From the NCBI RefSeq assembly GCF_001514115.1, contig NZ_KQ948471.1:118528-182527 (forward strand): 64,000 bases of DNA, given 5' to 3'. Below the pieces are notes generated by a model that made no database searches, was not told the DNA's origin, and worked only from the letters and a program-made list of their open reading frames with translations. This stretch comes from Streptomyces olivochromogenes (GTDB lineage Bacteria; Actinomycetota; Actinomycetes; Streptomycetales; Streptomycetaceae). Every line of letters begins with the position of its first letter. The first letter of the stretch is position 1. Made by a program: the position numbers and the translations under genes. Below, one piece after another: positions 42,753 to 51,109 of this stretch.

Positions 42753-43142
42753 TCAGCGCTGGTCCGTGTACCACGCGACCTGGTCGAGGTACCAGCGCTC
42801 GGTGCTGACGCGGTACGTCGTCGCCTCGTCCCAGCGGTACCCGTCCCAGACGTACAGGCGGCTGCCGTTCCAGCGCTCTTCCCCGTAGTGGCCCTGGCGG
42901 TTGTCGTTCGTGTACCAGCCGCGGGGTGTGCCCCAGCTGTCGTCCTGTGCGTTGTGGTGGGCGCTCTGGTATCCGTTCGCGCGGTCGCCGCCGGTGGTGA
43001 AGGCGGTGATCGCGGTCTGCGTGTGCTCCCCGGGCGCCGAGGCCGTCGCCGCCGAGGCCGTGCCGCTGACTCCGAGAAGGGCTCCGCCTGCCAGCGCCGT
43101 AGAAGCGACAGCGGTCGAGACGCGCTTGATCCACTTGTTCAT
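42753..43142 (-). CDS. Small secreted protein, copy 2 (129 aa)
   Basis: The signal peptide NKWIKRVSTAVASTALAGGA ends with ASAATA. The mature chain is Trp/Tyr-rich (RGWYTNDNRQGHYGEERW, LYVWDGYRWDEATTYRV) and ends STERWYLDQVAWYTDQR. It shares the signal sequence and RWYxDQV motif with copy 1 at 36363. I chose ATG 43142 because AAGGAG lies 6 bp before it; an ATG at 43148 directly abuts that sequence. Two operator-like sites precede it. Confidence 0.8.
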   Translation of the reverse strand: MNKWIKRVSTAVASTALAGGALLGVSGTASAATASAPGEHTQTAITAFTTGGDRANGYQSAHHNAQDDSWGTPRGWYTNDNRQGHYGEERWNGSRLYVWDGYRWDEATTYRVSTERWYLDQVAWYTDQR

Positions 43143-43244
43143 GGTCATCTCCTTGTGATGTGCCGCGACTCCGTTGACCGGGCGGCCGTCCTGCCTGTGA
43201 TCCGGGGAATCCGGATCGGCCGGGTGCCGAACTGTGAGGGTCAT

Positions 43245-43264
43245 CCGGAGGGGTCCCTCATGTT
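43245..43264. promoter_or_regulatory. Operator-like site O5 upstream of secreted protein copy 2
   Basis: CCGGAGG-GGTC-CCTCATGTT, core GAGG-N4-CCTC. The flanking GGTCAT matches the ATGACC next to O3, showing that this promoter is homologous to that of copy 1. Confidence 0.75.
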
Positions 43265-43281
43265 CAACGTTGCCCAGCGTA

Positions 43282-43301
43282 CTCGAGGGGGCCCTCATGT
43301 T
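43282..43301. promoter_or_regulatory. Operator-like site O6 upstream of secreted protein copy 2
   Basis: CTCGAGG-GGGC-CCTCATGTT, 37 bp from O5. The next 35 bp (GTGAGGCTCATCACAGCACG region, 43306-43332) are the reverse complement of the corresponding stretch next to O2. Confidence 0.75.
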
Positions 43302-43656
43302 TGCGGTGAGGCTCATCACAGCACGTCGGAGGGGTCGAATGGCACGAGCAGGGCGACGGTGGCCGAGGCGGCGGGCACCGGGTCTGACCTGTAGGAACGG
43401 ACATCCGGGACCCGGGGCACCGACGCCAGGCTCGCGCTGGGAGCCGCCGGGATCAGGCGCCGCCTGCGCCGCGACCTGCGCATCGGGGATGTCGTCCAAC
43501 ATCACCGCTCGGCTCTCCCGCGGCCGACGCCGCCCTTGCCGAAAACCTCATCCGCTCAGGTGGAAGTCGGTGTGCGGGATGCGCGGGGTCTCGAGCGCGG
43601 ATGCTCGGATCGGTACTCTCGCGCGGCCTGCGATCACCCCGGCATGATCGCCGGTC

Positions 43657-44410
43657 GTGCTGCTGCGACTGGCTTACCTGACCATGGCAAACGCGTTCGC
43701 CGTGCTGCGCCTGCTGCCATGAGCGACCGGGACAAGCACACAGAGATCCTCGCCCTGCGCCATCAGATCACGGTGCTGGAGCGCCAACTCGGTGGCGAGA
43801 GGATTCGGTTCTCTCCAAGCGATCGTGCGTTCCTGGCAGCGTTGCTGCACGGCCTGCCCTCGGAGGTGCTCGCAGGATTCGGCTGGTGGTGCGTCCGGAC
43901 ACGGTGCTGCGCCGACACCGTGATCGGGTCGCACGCCGCCACGCCGCCACGCTGCGCGCTCCCGGCTCAAGCGGCCGGGGAGGCCGCGGACCGTGCGCTT
44001 TGTCCGGCTGCTGGTGCTGCGGCTCGCCCGCGAGAACTCCAACTGGGGATATCGCCGCATCCACGGCGAACTCCTCGTTCTGGGCGTCAGGGTGGCAGCC
44101 TCCACCGTCTGGGAGATCCTCCAGGAAGCCGGGATCGATCCGGCATCCGAGCGTGCTACGAGCACGTGGGCGGACTTCCTGCGCTCCCAGGCCGATGCCC
44201 TGCTGGCGTGTGACTTCCTGGAAACGGTCACCTTGTCCGGGGCACGCATGTATGTGTTCGCGGTGATCGAGCACGCCGGCCGCCGGATCCGGATCCTGGG
44301 CGCCACCGCGCACCTCACCGCCAGGTGGGTGACGCAAGCCGCGAAGAACCTTGTCATGGACCTCGAAGACGGCCCCGGAGTCCTAGCCCAGACACCAGGG
44401 AGCAAGTAAC
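43657..44410 (+). pseudogene. Integrase-core transposase, N-terminal and central part, multiply frameshifted
   Basis: From GTG 43657 the frame reads LLRLAYLTMANAFAVLRLLP, then shifts by one base to MSDRDKHTEILALRHQITVL. It shifts again near 43890 (VRPDTVLRRHRDRVARRHAA) and again to RFVRLLVLRLARENSNWGYR, RIHGELLVLGVRVAASTVWE and ARMYVFAVIEHAGRRIRILG. The C-terminal third is missing; a matching C-terminal fragment lies 2.5 kb upstream at 40874. Confidence 0.85.
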
Positions 44411-44504
44411 CCGTCGGTAGGTTCTGGGGCCCGTTTCCCGGTGGTGGGACGCCTCGTCGGACTGTCCGGGTGAATGCCCGGGAGGCCGACGACAAGGGAC
44501 GGGT

Positions 44505-44900
44505 GTGCAGCAGGAGTGGTCGCCGGAAGAGCTGCTGGCGAGCTGGACCCTGGTGGACGGCGACTGGAAGCTCGTGGCCAACAAGTCCGGGCCGACCAGG
44601 CTCGGCTTCTGCCTGATGTCGAAGTTCTTCGAGATCGAGGCCCGGTCCCCGGAGTTCATCGAGGAGTTCCCTCAGCCCGCGGTGGAGTACGTCGCGGGTC
44701 TGGTGAAGGTGCCGGCGGCGGAGCTGGCGAAGTACGACCTGGCGGGCGCGAAGCGGCACCACAAGCAGATCCGCGAGGCCCTGGGGTTTCGGCCGCCGAC
44801 GCTCGCCGACGAGGAGTCGCTGACTGCGTGGCTGGCCGCGGAGGTATGCCCGGTCGAACTGGTGGAGGATCGGCAGCGCGAGGCCCTGCTGGTGGAGTGA
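44505..44900 (+). pseudogene. Tn3-family transposase, N-terminal (DUF4158) fragment
   Basis: Starts QQEWSPEELLASWTLVDGDW, followed by KSGPTRLGFCLMSKFFEIEA and FRPPTLADEESLTAWLAAEV. From memory this is the N-terminal DUF4158 domain of Tn3-type transposases (about 970 aa in full). Only 131 residues remain before a stop. Confidence 0.75.
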
Positions 44901-44907
44901 CACCGGG

Positions 44908-45048
44908 CGCCCGCACAATCCGGCGACCGTGGTGCGCGAGGTCGACGCGGTGGTCCGATTCGCGCCGACCGAACACGAGTTCGCCGTCACCGCGGCCGCC
45001 CGGCGCAAGGTCTTCGGCCTCGCCAGCGCAGACGTCCGTCTCGCTTGA
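44908..45048 (+). pseudogene. C-terminal fragment, possibly of an amidohydrolase
   Basis: Reads RPHNPATVVREVDAVVRFAP, then AAARRKVFGLASADVRLA to a stop. The ending (xxNARRVFGL) resembles the C-terminus of amidohydrolase-2 type enzymes, which the flanking LysR gene might once have controlled. No upstream part is present. Confidence 0.35.
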
Positions 45049-45059
45049 CCTCTTGCGCG

Positions 45060-45962
45060 TCAGTCCGGCAGCCAGTGCAGCTCGTGCGCCAGGGTTTTGG
45101 CGACGGCACGGATGCGGCGGTGTAGTGGCGACTGCTCGCGTGGGAGGACCAGGTGGATCGTCAGGCTGGGCGTGCCCCGCAGCGGTCGCCAGGTGAGACC
45201 GGCCGGTGATGCCGTGACCGCGGCTTCTCCGGCCGGGGCGAGGGTGACCCCGTCGCGCAGGTCGCGCTGAGACATGTCGAAAGAGACTGCGGGCGTGTGG
45301 AATCGGGGGTGTGGGCGGGTGTCTCGGAACAGTGCGGACAGCTGATCGTGGATCACGGGGTTGGCCGCACGGTCCGGGAGCCGCAGCGGATACGCGGCCG
45401 CGTCGGCGATCTCGATCTCCGGGTGTTCGGCCAGCGGATGGTGCTGCGCCAGCTGGACCCCGGTGCGCTCACGCCGCAGCAGGAACCGGCGCACGCCACG
45501 GCCCGGCTGTTCACCGCGGGTGATCCCGGCATCGATGCGGCCGTCGGCGACCGCAGGGGAGATCTCCGGTGTCGCCATCGGGACCGCGCCGACCTCGAGT
45601 CCGCTGTTGCCGCGAATCAGCCTGTCCACCAGGGCCGGTGCCGTCTCGGCCCCGGTGCTGAGGCTGTATCCGATGCGCAGCGTGCCCAGTTCACCGGCCG
45701 CCGCGCTCCGGGCGGTGTCCCATGCCCGGTCCAGCGCCGCCAGCGCGGGCGGCGCGGACTCCGCCAAAGCCGCACCGGCCGTGGTCAATACGACGCTACG
45801 AGTGTTGCGGACCAGCAGGGCCGTACCGAGTTCCGCCTCCAATCGGCGCATCCGGGCGCTGAGTGCGGGCTGTGCGATACCGATCCGTGCGGCCGCGCGG
45901 GTGAAGTTCAACTCCTGTGCCAGCACCAGGAAGTACCGCAGGCTCACCGTATCCGGCGCCAC
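45060..45962 (-). CDS. LysR-family transcriptional regulator (300 aa)
   Basis: The N-terminal helix-turn-helix reads LRYFLVLAQELNFTRAAARI, then GIAQPALSARMRRLEAELGT. The effector domain follows (GELGTLRIGYSLS, DGRIDAGITRGEQPG). GTG 45962 is preceded by GGGAGGG. It is divergent from the ABM fragment and the EthD/PhzF pair, which are its probable targets by the usual LysR arrangement. Confidence 0.9.
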   Translation of the reverse strand: MAPDTVSLRYFLVLAQELNFTRAAARIGIAQPALSARMRRLEAELGTALLVRNTRSVVLTTAGAALAESAPPALAALDRAWDTARSAAAGELGTLRIGYSLSTGAETAPALVDRLIRGNSGLEVGAVPMATPEISPAVADGRIDAGITRGEQPGRGVRRFLLRRERTGVQLAQHHPLAEHPEIEIADAAAYPLRLPDRAANPVIHDQLSALFRDTRPHPRFHTPAVSFDMSQRDLRDGVTLAPAGEAAVTASPAGLTWRPLRGTPSLTIHLVLPREQSPLHRRIRAVAKTLAHELHWLPD

Positions 45963-46053
45963 GTGCCCTCCCTGCCGATTGATAACGATCCGTTCTGAGC
46001 CTATTCCGTACCGGTCTTTCCCTCGCCCGCACATCAAGCCCTAACCTGCGCAT

Positions 46054-46267
46054 ATGACGATTCAACTGACCGGAGTACTGGACATCGCACTCACGCACAC
46101 CGCCGATTTCGAGTCCGCCCGCACGGCTCTCGCGAAGGCAGCGGCCACCGAGCCCGGTGTGCTCGACTATGGATTCTGGCGCGACCCGACCCAAGCTGGC
46201 CACCGACTCCCACGCGCTCCTCGAAACCGCCTCCGTCCTCACCCAGATCCCGATGCTCCGCACCTAG
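46054..46267 (+). pseudogene. Small ABM-like protein with internal deletion
   Basis: The N-terminal part reads TIQLTGVLDIALTHTADFES to GVLDYGFWRDP. A second frame then gives KLATDSHALLETASVLTQIP-MLRT and a stop. Both ends look like one antibiotic-biosynthesis-monooxygenase-like protein of about 100 residues that has lost its middle. It directly faces the LysR gene. Confidence 0.5.
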
Positions 46268-46345
46268 CGAGGTCTGCGGCAGTTCTTAGCAGGAGCTCCC
46301 AGGTCACCCGGAGTGTTACGGTCTCGTCTCTGGACGGAGGTCGTC

Positions 46346-46657
46346 ATGCATAAGTTGGTGGTCCTGTATTCCAAGCCCGCCGACCCTGACCACTTCCGCG
46401 ACTACTACGTGACCAACCACCTTCCCCTGGTCATGAATTGGCCCGGCCTGCTTGCGTGGCGCTACAGCTTCGACGTGGCGGCGACCAAGGGAGAAGCGCC
46501 GTATTTCGCGGTCTTCGAAGGCGACTTCGCTGACGCCGCCGCCATGGCCGCGGCGCGGGCGTCGCCGCAAGGCCAGCGGGTGGCCGCCGATGTCGCCAAC
46601 TACGCCACCGGCGGTGCGGTCATCGTCCACTATCCGGTGCAGGACGGCACCGGCTGA
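46346..46657 (+). CDS. EthD-family protein (103 aa)
   Basis: Begins MHKLVVLYSKPADPDHFRDY, followed by NHLPLVMNWPGLLAWRYSFD, the EthD dimeric alpha-beta barrel signature (H-x-P-L). Members occur in degradation or polyketide pathways and act on small aromatic or ether substrates. GGAGG lies 5 bp before ATG 46346. The PhzF-like gene follows after 109 bp. Confidence 0.85.
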   Translation: MHKLVVLYSKPADPDHFRDYYVTNHLPLVMNWPGLLAWRYSFDVAATKGEAPYFAVFEGDFADAAAMAAARASPQGQRVAADVANYATGGAVIVHYPVQDGTG

Positions 46658-46766
46658 GGCAGGCCGGTACGCTCCGGGACGCGTTCGGTCGGCCGTTGCG
46701 GCCAGGTCCGGCTGTCGGCGGACGCCGTTCGCGGTTGCCGGTTCGTTGAGTGTCAAAGGTGGGCCG

Positions 46767-47636
46767 ATGTCCTGGCCGGATGTCACGGTGGTTGATGCGT
46801 GCGTGCGGCGCGACGGCCGGGGCGGTAGCCCCACGTCCGTCACCGACGACGACCCGGCGGCGACGGACGCGGACCGGCGTGCGGTCGCTGCTGCGGCCGG
46901 CACCTCGCACGCGGCGTTCCTCGGCCCGGGGCGGACGCCGGACGGTGGCTGGCCGGTCCGGTTCTTCACCGCCACCGCCGAACTGTCCGGCTGCGGCCAC
47001 GGCACCGTTGCCGCGCAGGCCGTCCGGTTGACCCGCACCGCGCTGGGCGAGCTGAACGACCGCCAACACACCGGCGGGCGCACGTTCGACACCGTCGCGA
47101 TCCGCCGCCCCGCCGGCATCGAGGTGTGGTTCGACCAGGGCCTCGTCGCGCTGCGTCACCCGGCACCGGACGAGCGCGCCGCGATCGTCGCCGCGCTCGG
47201 GCTCACCGCGGACGACCCGCATCCGACCGACGCGCCACGGATCGCCGCGCCCGGCGCACCACGCATGCTGGTACCGGTCCACGACCGGTCGGCGCTGCTC
47301 CGAGTCCACCCACACCTCGGCAGGCTGACAGCGGCGTGCCAGCGGTACGGGCTCCTCGGCTGTTTCGTGTACGTACCGCCGGTGGGCGACCGACCGGGTG
47401 CGGCGCGGATGTTCGCGCCGGCGATCGGTGTCGACGAGGACGTCGCCAACGCCAACAGCACCGGCTGCCTGGCCGCCCACCTGCTCGACACGACAGGGGC
47501 GCAGACGGTCGCGATCGAGGTGGAGCAGGGCGACACCCTCGGTCGACCGGCCAGCGTGCTCGCTTCGGCCCGACGCGGGCCGGCGGGCATCACGACCCGG
47601 GTCGGCGGGTTAGCGGTGGTCCGCGACGGACACTGA
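46767..47636 (+). CDS. PhzF-family isomerase/epimerase-like protein (289 aa)
   Basis: Begins MSWPDVTVVDACVRRDGRGG. Landmarks are VRFFTATAELSGCGHGTVAA (the GHxT/A-type motif of PhzF) and MFAPAIGVDEDVANANSTGC near the C-terminus (usual MFAP-G-EDPATGSA). The GCGHGT loop keeps the family shape, but the PATGSA block is altered to NANSTG. Whether it isomerises or epimerises is not predictable. Confidence 0.85.
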   Translation: MSWPDVTVVDACVRRDGRGGSPTSVTDDDPAATDADRRAVAAAAGTSHAAFLGPGRTPDGGWPVRFFTATAELSGCGHGTVAAQAVRLTRTALGELNDRQHTGGRTFDTVAIRRPAGIEVWFDQGLVALRHPAPDERAAIVAALGLTADDPHPTDAPRIAAPGAPRMLVPVHDRSALLRVHPHLGRLTAACQRYGLLGCFVYVPPVGDRPGAARMFAPAIGVDEDVANANSTGCLAAHLLDTTGAQTVAIEVEQGDTLGRPASVLASARRGPAGITTRVGGLAVVRDGH

Positions 47637-47724
47637 GGCGACGACTAGACCGTCCTCTTCTGCGATCCGCGCATGGGGCTGGGGCTGTCCGCTGCGGTCA
47701 AGCGTTGGCACCCGGTGGCGGGCG

Positions 47725-48066
47725 TCAGCGGGACGCGGTGTCGAGGGCGCGGCTGAGTGTCCATCGGGAGACGCGCAGCTTGGCGGCGACGGCGGTTCGG
47801 GTTTGTCCGGCGCCGAGCAGGATGCGGGCGTCGGTGATCTGTTCGGAGGTCAGGGCGCGAGGACGGCCGCCGACGCGGCCTCGGGCGCGGGCGGCGTCGA
47901 GGCCTTCGCGGGTGCCTTTGACGATCTGCTGACGTTGGAACTTGGCGATGGCGGCGAACACGGTGAAGATCAGTTCGCCGCACATGTCGTCGCTGGTGTC
48001 GAGCACGATGCCGTCGAGGGTGCGGAATTGGCGGCCGTCGGCGTGCAGGTCGTCTTCGACGATGGC
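47725..48066 (-). pseudogene. Serine recombinase (resolvase), C-terminal part
   Basis: Reads DMCGELIFTVFAAIAKFQRQ, then GTREGLDAARARGRVGGRPR and RTAVAAKLRVSRWTLSRALD, the E-helix and DNA-binding end of a resolvase. The N-terminal catalytic domain with its serine is missing, and the frame upstream is degenerate. Confidence 0.75.
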
Positions 48067-48180
48067 GAGGAGTGCATGCCGACCATCCTTCCGGCCGTGT
48101 GTATGGCCCTGCACCGCTTCGGGGCATCTGAGGAGTGGTATTCGGGGCGGGGCGTTGACATGAGCCCGCACCGCCCGGCC

Positions 48181-48297
48181 GTTTCATAGGTGGTCGCTCA
48201 TGAAACACCCCGTCGCGGGATGGCTCACCTGCAGTGATCGCGTTTCATGAGTTGTTGCAAACGACTGAACCCCTGAAACACCCTCATGAAACAGTTC
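48181..48297. repeat. Cluster of TCATGAAAC/GTTTCATGA repeats between two recombinase genes
   Basis: GTTTCAT(A/G) occurs at 48181 and 48242. TCATGAAAC occurs at 48199 and 48284, with a related CTGAAACACCC at 48272. The mixed direct and inverted copies of about 9 bp lie in the intergenic space upstream of the recombinase at 48303, as expected for a resolution or recombination site or for autoregulatory operators. Confidence 0.6.
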
Positions 48298-48302
48298 GGG
48301 GT

Positions 48303-49008
48303 GTGAGCGACGACTTCAAGCGCGTGGAGTCGCACGACTGCCCGATGTCCACCTGCGCCGCCTCCGCGGGCTCCCCGTGCCGGACCGGCAAGGCCAAGGT
48401 GGCGATCCAGTACCACACCGCCCGCTTCCGGCTCGTGCCCCAACTCGCCAAGGTGCTCAGCGTGCCGACCCCCGCGGTGCGCAAGCCCGGCTCGGCCTGG
48501 ACCGAGCTGCCCCGGCCGGTAAGCGCCGGCATCGCCCCGGTCGGGCACGTCCGCCTCGGGTACGCCCGCGCCTCGACGGCCCGGCAGTCACTGGACGCGC
48601 AGCTGGACTCGCTCGCCGAGGCCGGGGTCACCCGGGTCTTCTCGGAGAAGATCTCCACCCGCGCCACCATGCGCCCCGAGCTGGACGCGGCCGTGAAGCT
48701 CGCCGGGGAGATCCGGGCCTTCGGCGTTGCCGTCACGCTCGTCGTGCACGAGCACAAGCGGCTCGGCCGCGGCATCGAACTGGCCATGCTCGCCGAGGAG
48801 CTGAAGGCGAGCGATATCGGCCTGGAGTTCCTCACTGGGGAGCTCAAGGGCTCGCACGACCCCTCCGGGATCGTCTTCACCGTGCTGGCCGCGATGTCCG
48901 GCATGGAGCGCGAGTACATCCGTGACCGCACACTCAAAGGCCACGAGTCCGCCCGCAAGCGCGGCAAGACCATCGGCGGCGCCGGCGTCACCGACGACGA
49001 CATTCAGC
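48303..49008 (+). CDS. Serine recombinase, 3' end replaced by IS debris
   Basis: The N-terminal extension has CPMSTCAASAGSPC, a possible zinc site. The resolvase domain starts GHVRLGYARASTARQSLDAQ with the catalytic Ser in RAS, followed by FSEKISTRATMRPELDAAVK and VFTVLAAMSGMEREYIRDRT. After GKTIGGAGVTDDDIQ the frame enters a fragment of the integrase-core IS and remains open to 49301, giving a hybrid ORF. The DNA-binding helix-turn-helix of the recombinase is therefore missing. Start GTG 48303 is likely. Confidence 0.8.
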
Positions 49009-49302
49009 GGAGTACGGATGCCTCGCATGAACTCGATCATGGAACGGTGAGTGCAGACCTGCCGACGCGAGCTGTTGGACCGCACCCTGATCTGGAACCT
49101 GCACCACACCACCTGCTCCACGCGCTACGCGAGTTCGAGAGGTCCTACAACGAGCACAGGCCGCACCAGGCACTCGCCAACGCCCGCCCCCTCCAACCGC
49201 TGCCCGCCCCGATCGAGGACTCGAACCGGATCGCCCATCTGGATATTCGACGACGAGCGCGGCTTGGTGACACGCTCCACGAGTACCGGCATGCTGCCTG
49301 AC
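49009..49302 (+). pseudogene. Integrase-core transposase, C-terminal fragment (copy B)
   Basis: In one frame RMPRMNSIMER is followed by TGA in place of Trp, then VQTCRRELLDRTLIWNLH. After a one-base shift the end HHLLHALREFERSYNEHRPH to LHEYRHAA is read in the frame of the upstream recombinase. Same IS family as 40874 and 43657. Confidence 0.8.
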
Positions 49303-49391
49303 CAGCATGGATGAGGTATTCGGCAAGGGCAGGGTCCGGGAGCGGAACATGAGTGAGGAGACGGCCCTTGGCCTCGTTGCACGGATACACC

Positions 49392-49426
49392 ACGGGCCCC
49401 GGGGAGTGAGGACATCCCCGGGGCCC
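49392..49426. terminator. Perfect 12-bp hairpin, bidirectional terminator candidate
   Basis: CGGGCCCCGGGG (49392-49403) pairs with CCCCGGGGCCCG (49415-49426) around an 11-nt loop. It lies between the IS fragment and the convergent secreted protein gene at 49584. Confidence 0.7.
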
Positions 49427-49583
49427 GGCGTATGGAGTCGTGCGGTTCAGCGACCCCGTCATCGCGAGGTCACATGTGCGCGATTGGTCTTGCGTTCGCC
49501 CGGGATCGGGGCGGCTTCGCGGCGCCGACTTGTTGAGTTCGGCGCCGCTGTGGTCGGGCCTGAGTGGTTCGGCGTCGCGGTGC

Positions 49584-50432
49584 TTACCTGACGTCGACGA
49601 AGTCGCCGGGTGCTGTCGAGGCGGCGGTGGTGGCGGTGCCCGCGAAGACGTAGCGGTAGTACCCGTCGACCGTGGCCTTGGTGGTGGTCTTCAGGACGCC
49701 GGTGCTGCTGGTCTTGACGGTCTTGAGGGTGGTGTAGGTGCTGCTGCCCTTCTTGCGGAACTGCAGCTTCGCGGGCTGGGAGGCGTAGCCGGCGTACTTG
49801 CCCGTCGACCAGTTCGCGCGGGCGAGCTTGCCCGTGACCGTGATGGTCTTGCCCTTCTTGACGGGCTCGGGTGTGGCATCGGCGCTCAGCGTGGAGGACT
49901 TTTTGATCGCGGCGGTGGCGACGTCGTCGTTGTAGCTGGCGTTCGCGTACAGGTCCCAGGCACCCAGGAACAGCTTCCAAGTGCCGGCTGCGCCGTTGTC
50001 CTTCATGTCGGTGGCGGGGTGGATGTTGAAGACGGCCTTGCAGTGGTAGACGCCCTGGGTCGCGGTCTCCGTGCAGCTGGGGTTGTCGTCCGTCCCCAGG
50101 CCGCCGGTGATGCCGGCCGTGGTCGAGCTGTCGGTGCCCTGCCACAGGAAGGCCTCGGTGAGGGCGACGCCGTTCTGGTCGGTGGCGGTGTACGTGACGG
50201 TGACGGACTTCGTGCCGGTGGTGCCGAGGACGATGTCCTTGCCGCCGTTGATGACCGCCTGCGAGAACTTGGTGTTGCCCAGCGAGTCGTTCGGACGAAC
50301 GGTCTTCGAGGCGAAGGAGCTGAGCTTCGCCGACGCACCCGCACGCTCCGACGCCTGAGCGGCAACCGGAAGAGCGAGCGCGGACAGAACGACGGCACCG
50401 GAAACTACGGCGGCCGCGACGCGTATACGCAT
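49584..50432 (-). CDS. Secreted DUF5707-type protein with Ig-like C-terminus (282 aa)
   Basis: A signal peptide MRIRVAAAVVSGAVVLSALA ends near AQASE. The first part (FSQAVINGGKDIVLGTTGTK, SVTVTYTATDQNGV) and the C-terminal part (EPVKKGKTITVTGKLARANW, TKATVDGYYRYVFAGTATTA) match a family of secreted Streptomyces proteins labelled DUF5707 as I recall. The C-terminal domain resembles bacterial Ig-like folds. GGGGGA precedes ATG 50432. Role unknown. Confidence 0.8.
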   Translation of the reverse strand: MRIRVAAAVVSGAVVLSALALPVAAQASERAGASAKLSSFASKTVRPNDSLGNTKFSQAVINGGKDIVLGTTGTKSVTVTYTATDQNGVALTEAFLWQGTDSSTTAGITGGLGTDDNPSCTETATQGVYHCKAVFNIHPATDMKDNGAAGTWKLFLGAWDLYANASYNDDVATAAIKKSSTLSADATPEPVKKGKTITVTGKLARANWSTGKYAGYASQPAKLQFRKKGSSTYTTLKTVKTSSTGVLKTTTKATVDGYYRYVFAGTATTAASTAPGDFVDVR

Positions 50433-50625
50433 GAATCCCCCACGGGAACCTGAGAGGCCCGCCGAAGTCTCCCTCGTGCCGGGCCTGTTGATCTTCGCAT
50501 CATATGAACTCAGGTCGGAAATGGTGAAGATCCCTTGTGCAATAAGTGCGTAACGGGCTAGGGATGTCCGGCGGGTCATGTGACTGTCGGTCCCCTTGGT
50601 CCCGTTGGTGTCGGTGTGGAGCGGG

Positions 50626-50745
50626 GTGATCCGACGAACGCGGAGTGGGCGTGGCTGGAGGTGTGTCTTCCGCCGCCCGGCCAGCGCGGCGGCCGTTGGA
50701 ATGACCACCGCTCGGTGATCGACGGGGCGGGGTCGATGGTGCTGA
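50626..50745 (+). pseudogene. IS5-type transposase N-terminal fragment
   Basis: Reads DPTNAEWAWLEVCLPPPGQR, then WNDHRSVIDGAG, the DLTDAQWxxLEPLLP...RQVINGI opening of IS5-type transposases. Similarity ends after about 40 residues. Confidence 0.6.
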
Positions 50746-50776
50746 ACCATGGTGGCCAGGCAGACGCTGGTCGGTG

Positions 50777-51000
50777 TCAGAGCATCCTGGTGATGTACTG
50801 ATCCCACCGGTGCAGCCAGTCGTCGTGCCCGTCCTCGCCGGCCGCGGGGACGGCCCGCAGGTCCTCGGGCAGGGTGGTCCCTTCCGGCGCTCAGGTGCCG
50901 TCGTTGAAGTAGCAGACCCACACGGCCTGGCGAGCGGCGTTGATGACGACGGCGCCCACGGCTCCGTCGTCGGCGAAACAGTGTCGATCCGTTGGGGACC
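50777..51000 (-). pseudogene. C-terminal remnant of an unknown gene with in-frame stop
   Basis: The minus strand reads GAVGAVVINAARQAVWVCYF, NDGT, then TGA and, in the same frame, EGTTLPEDLRAVPAAGEDGH and DDWLHRWDQYITRML to a stop. The composition is protein-like and continues across the TGA. I do not recognise the family. Confidence 0.4.
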
Positions 51001-51109
51001 GCTGCTCGTCGAGGGGCGAGCGTACAACCCTGGGCACTTGTGGGATGTCTTCACCGTGTACGGCAAGCAACGTCCCGATGCTTCCACCCGCACCGTGAGG
51101 ACCCCTTCC

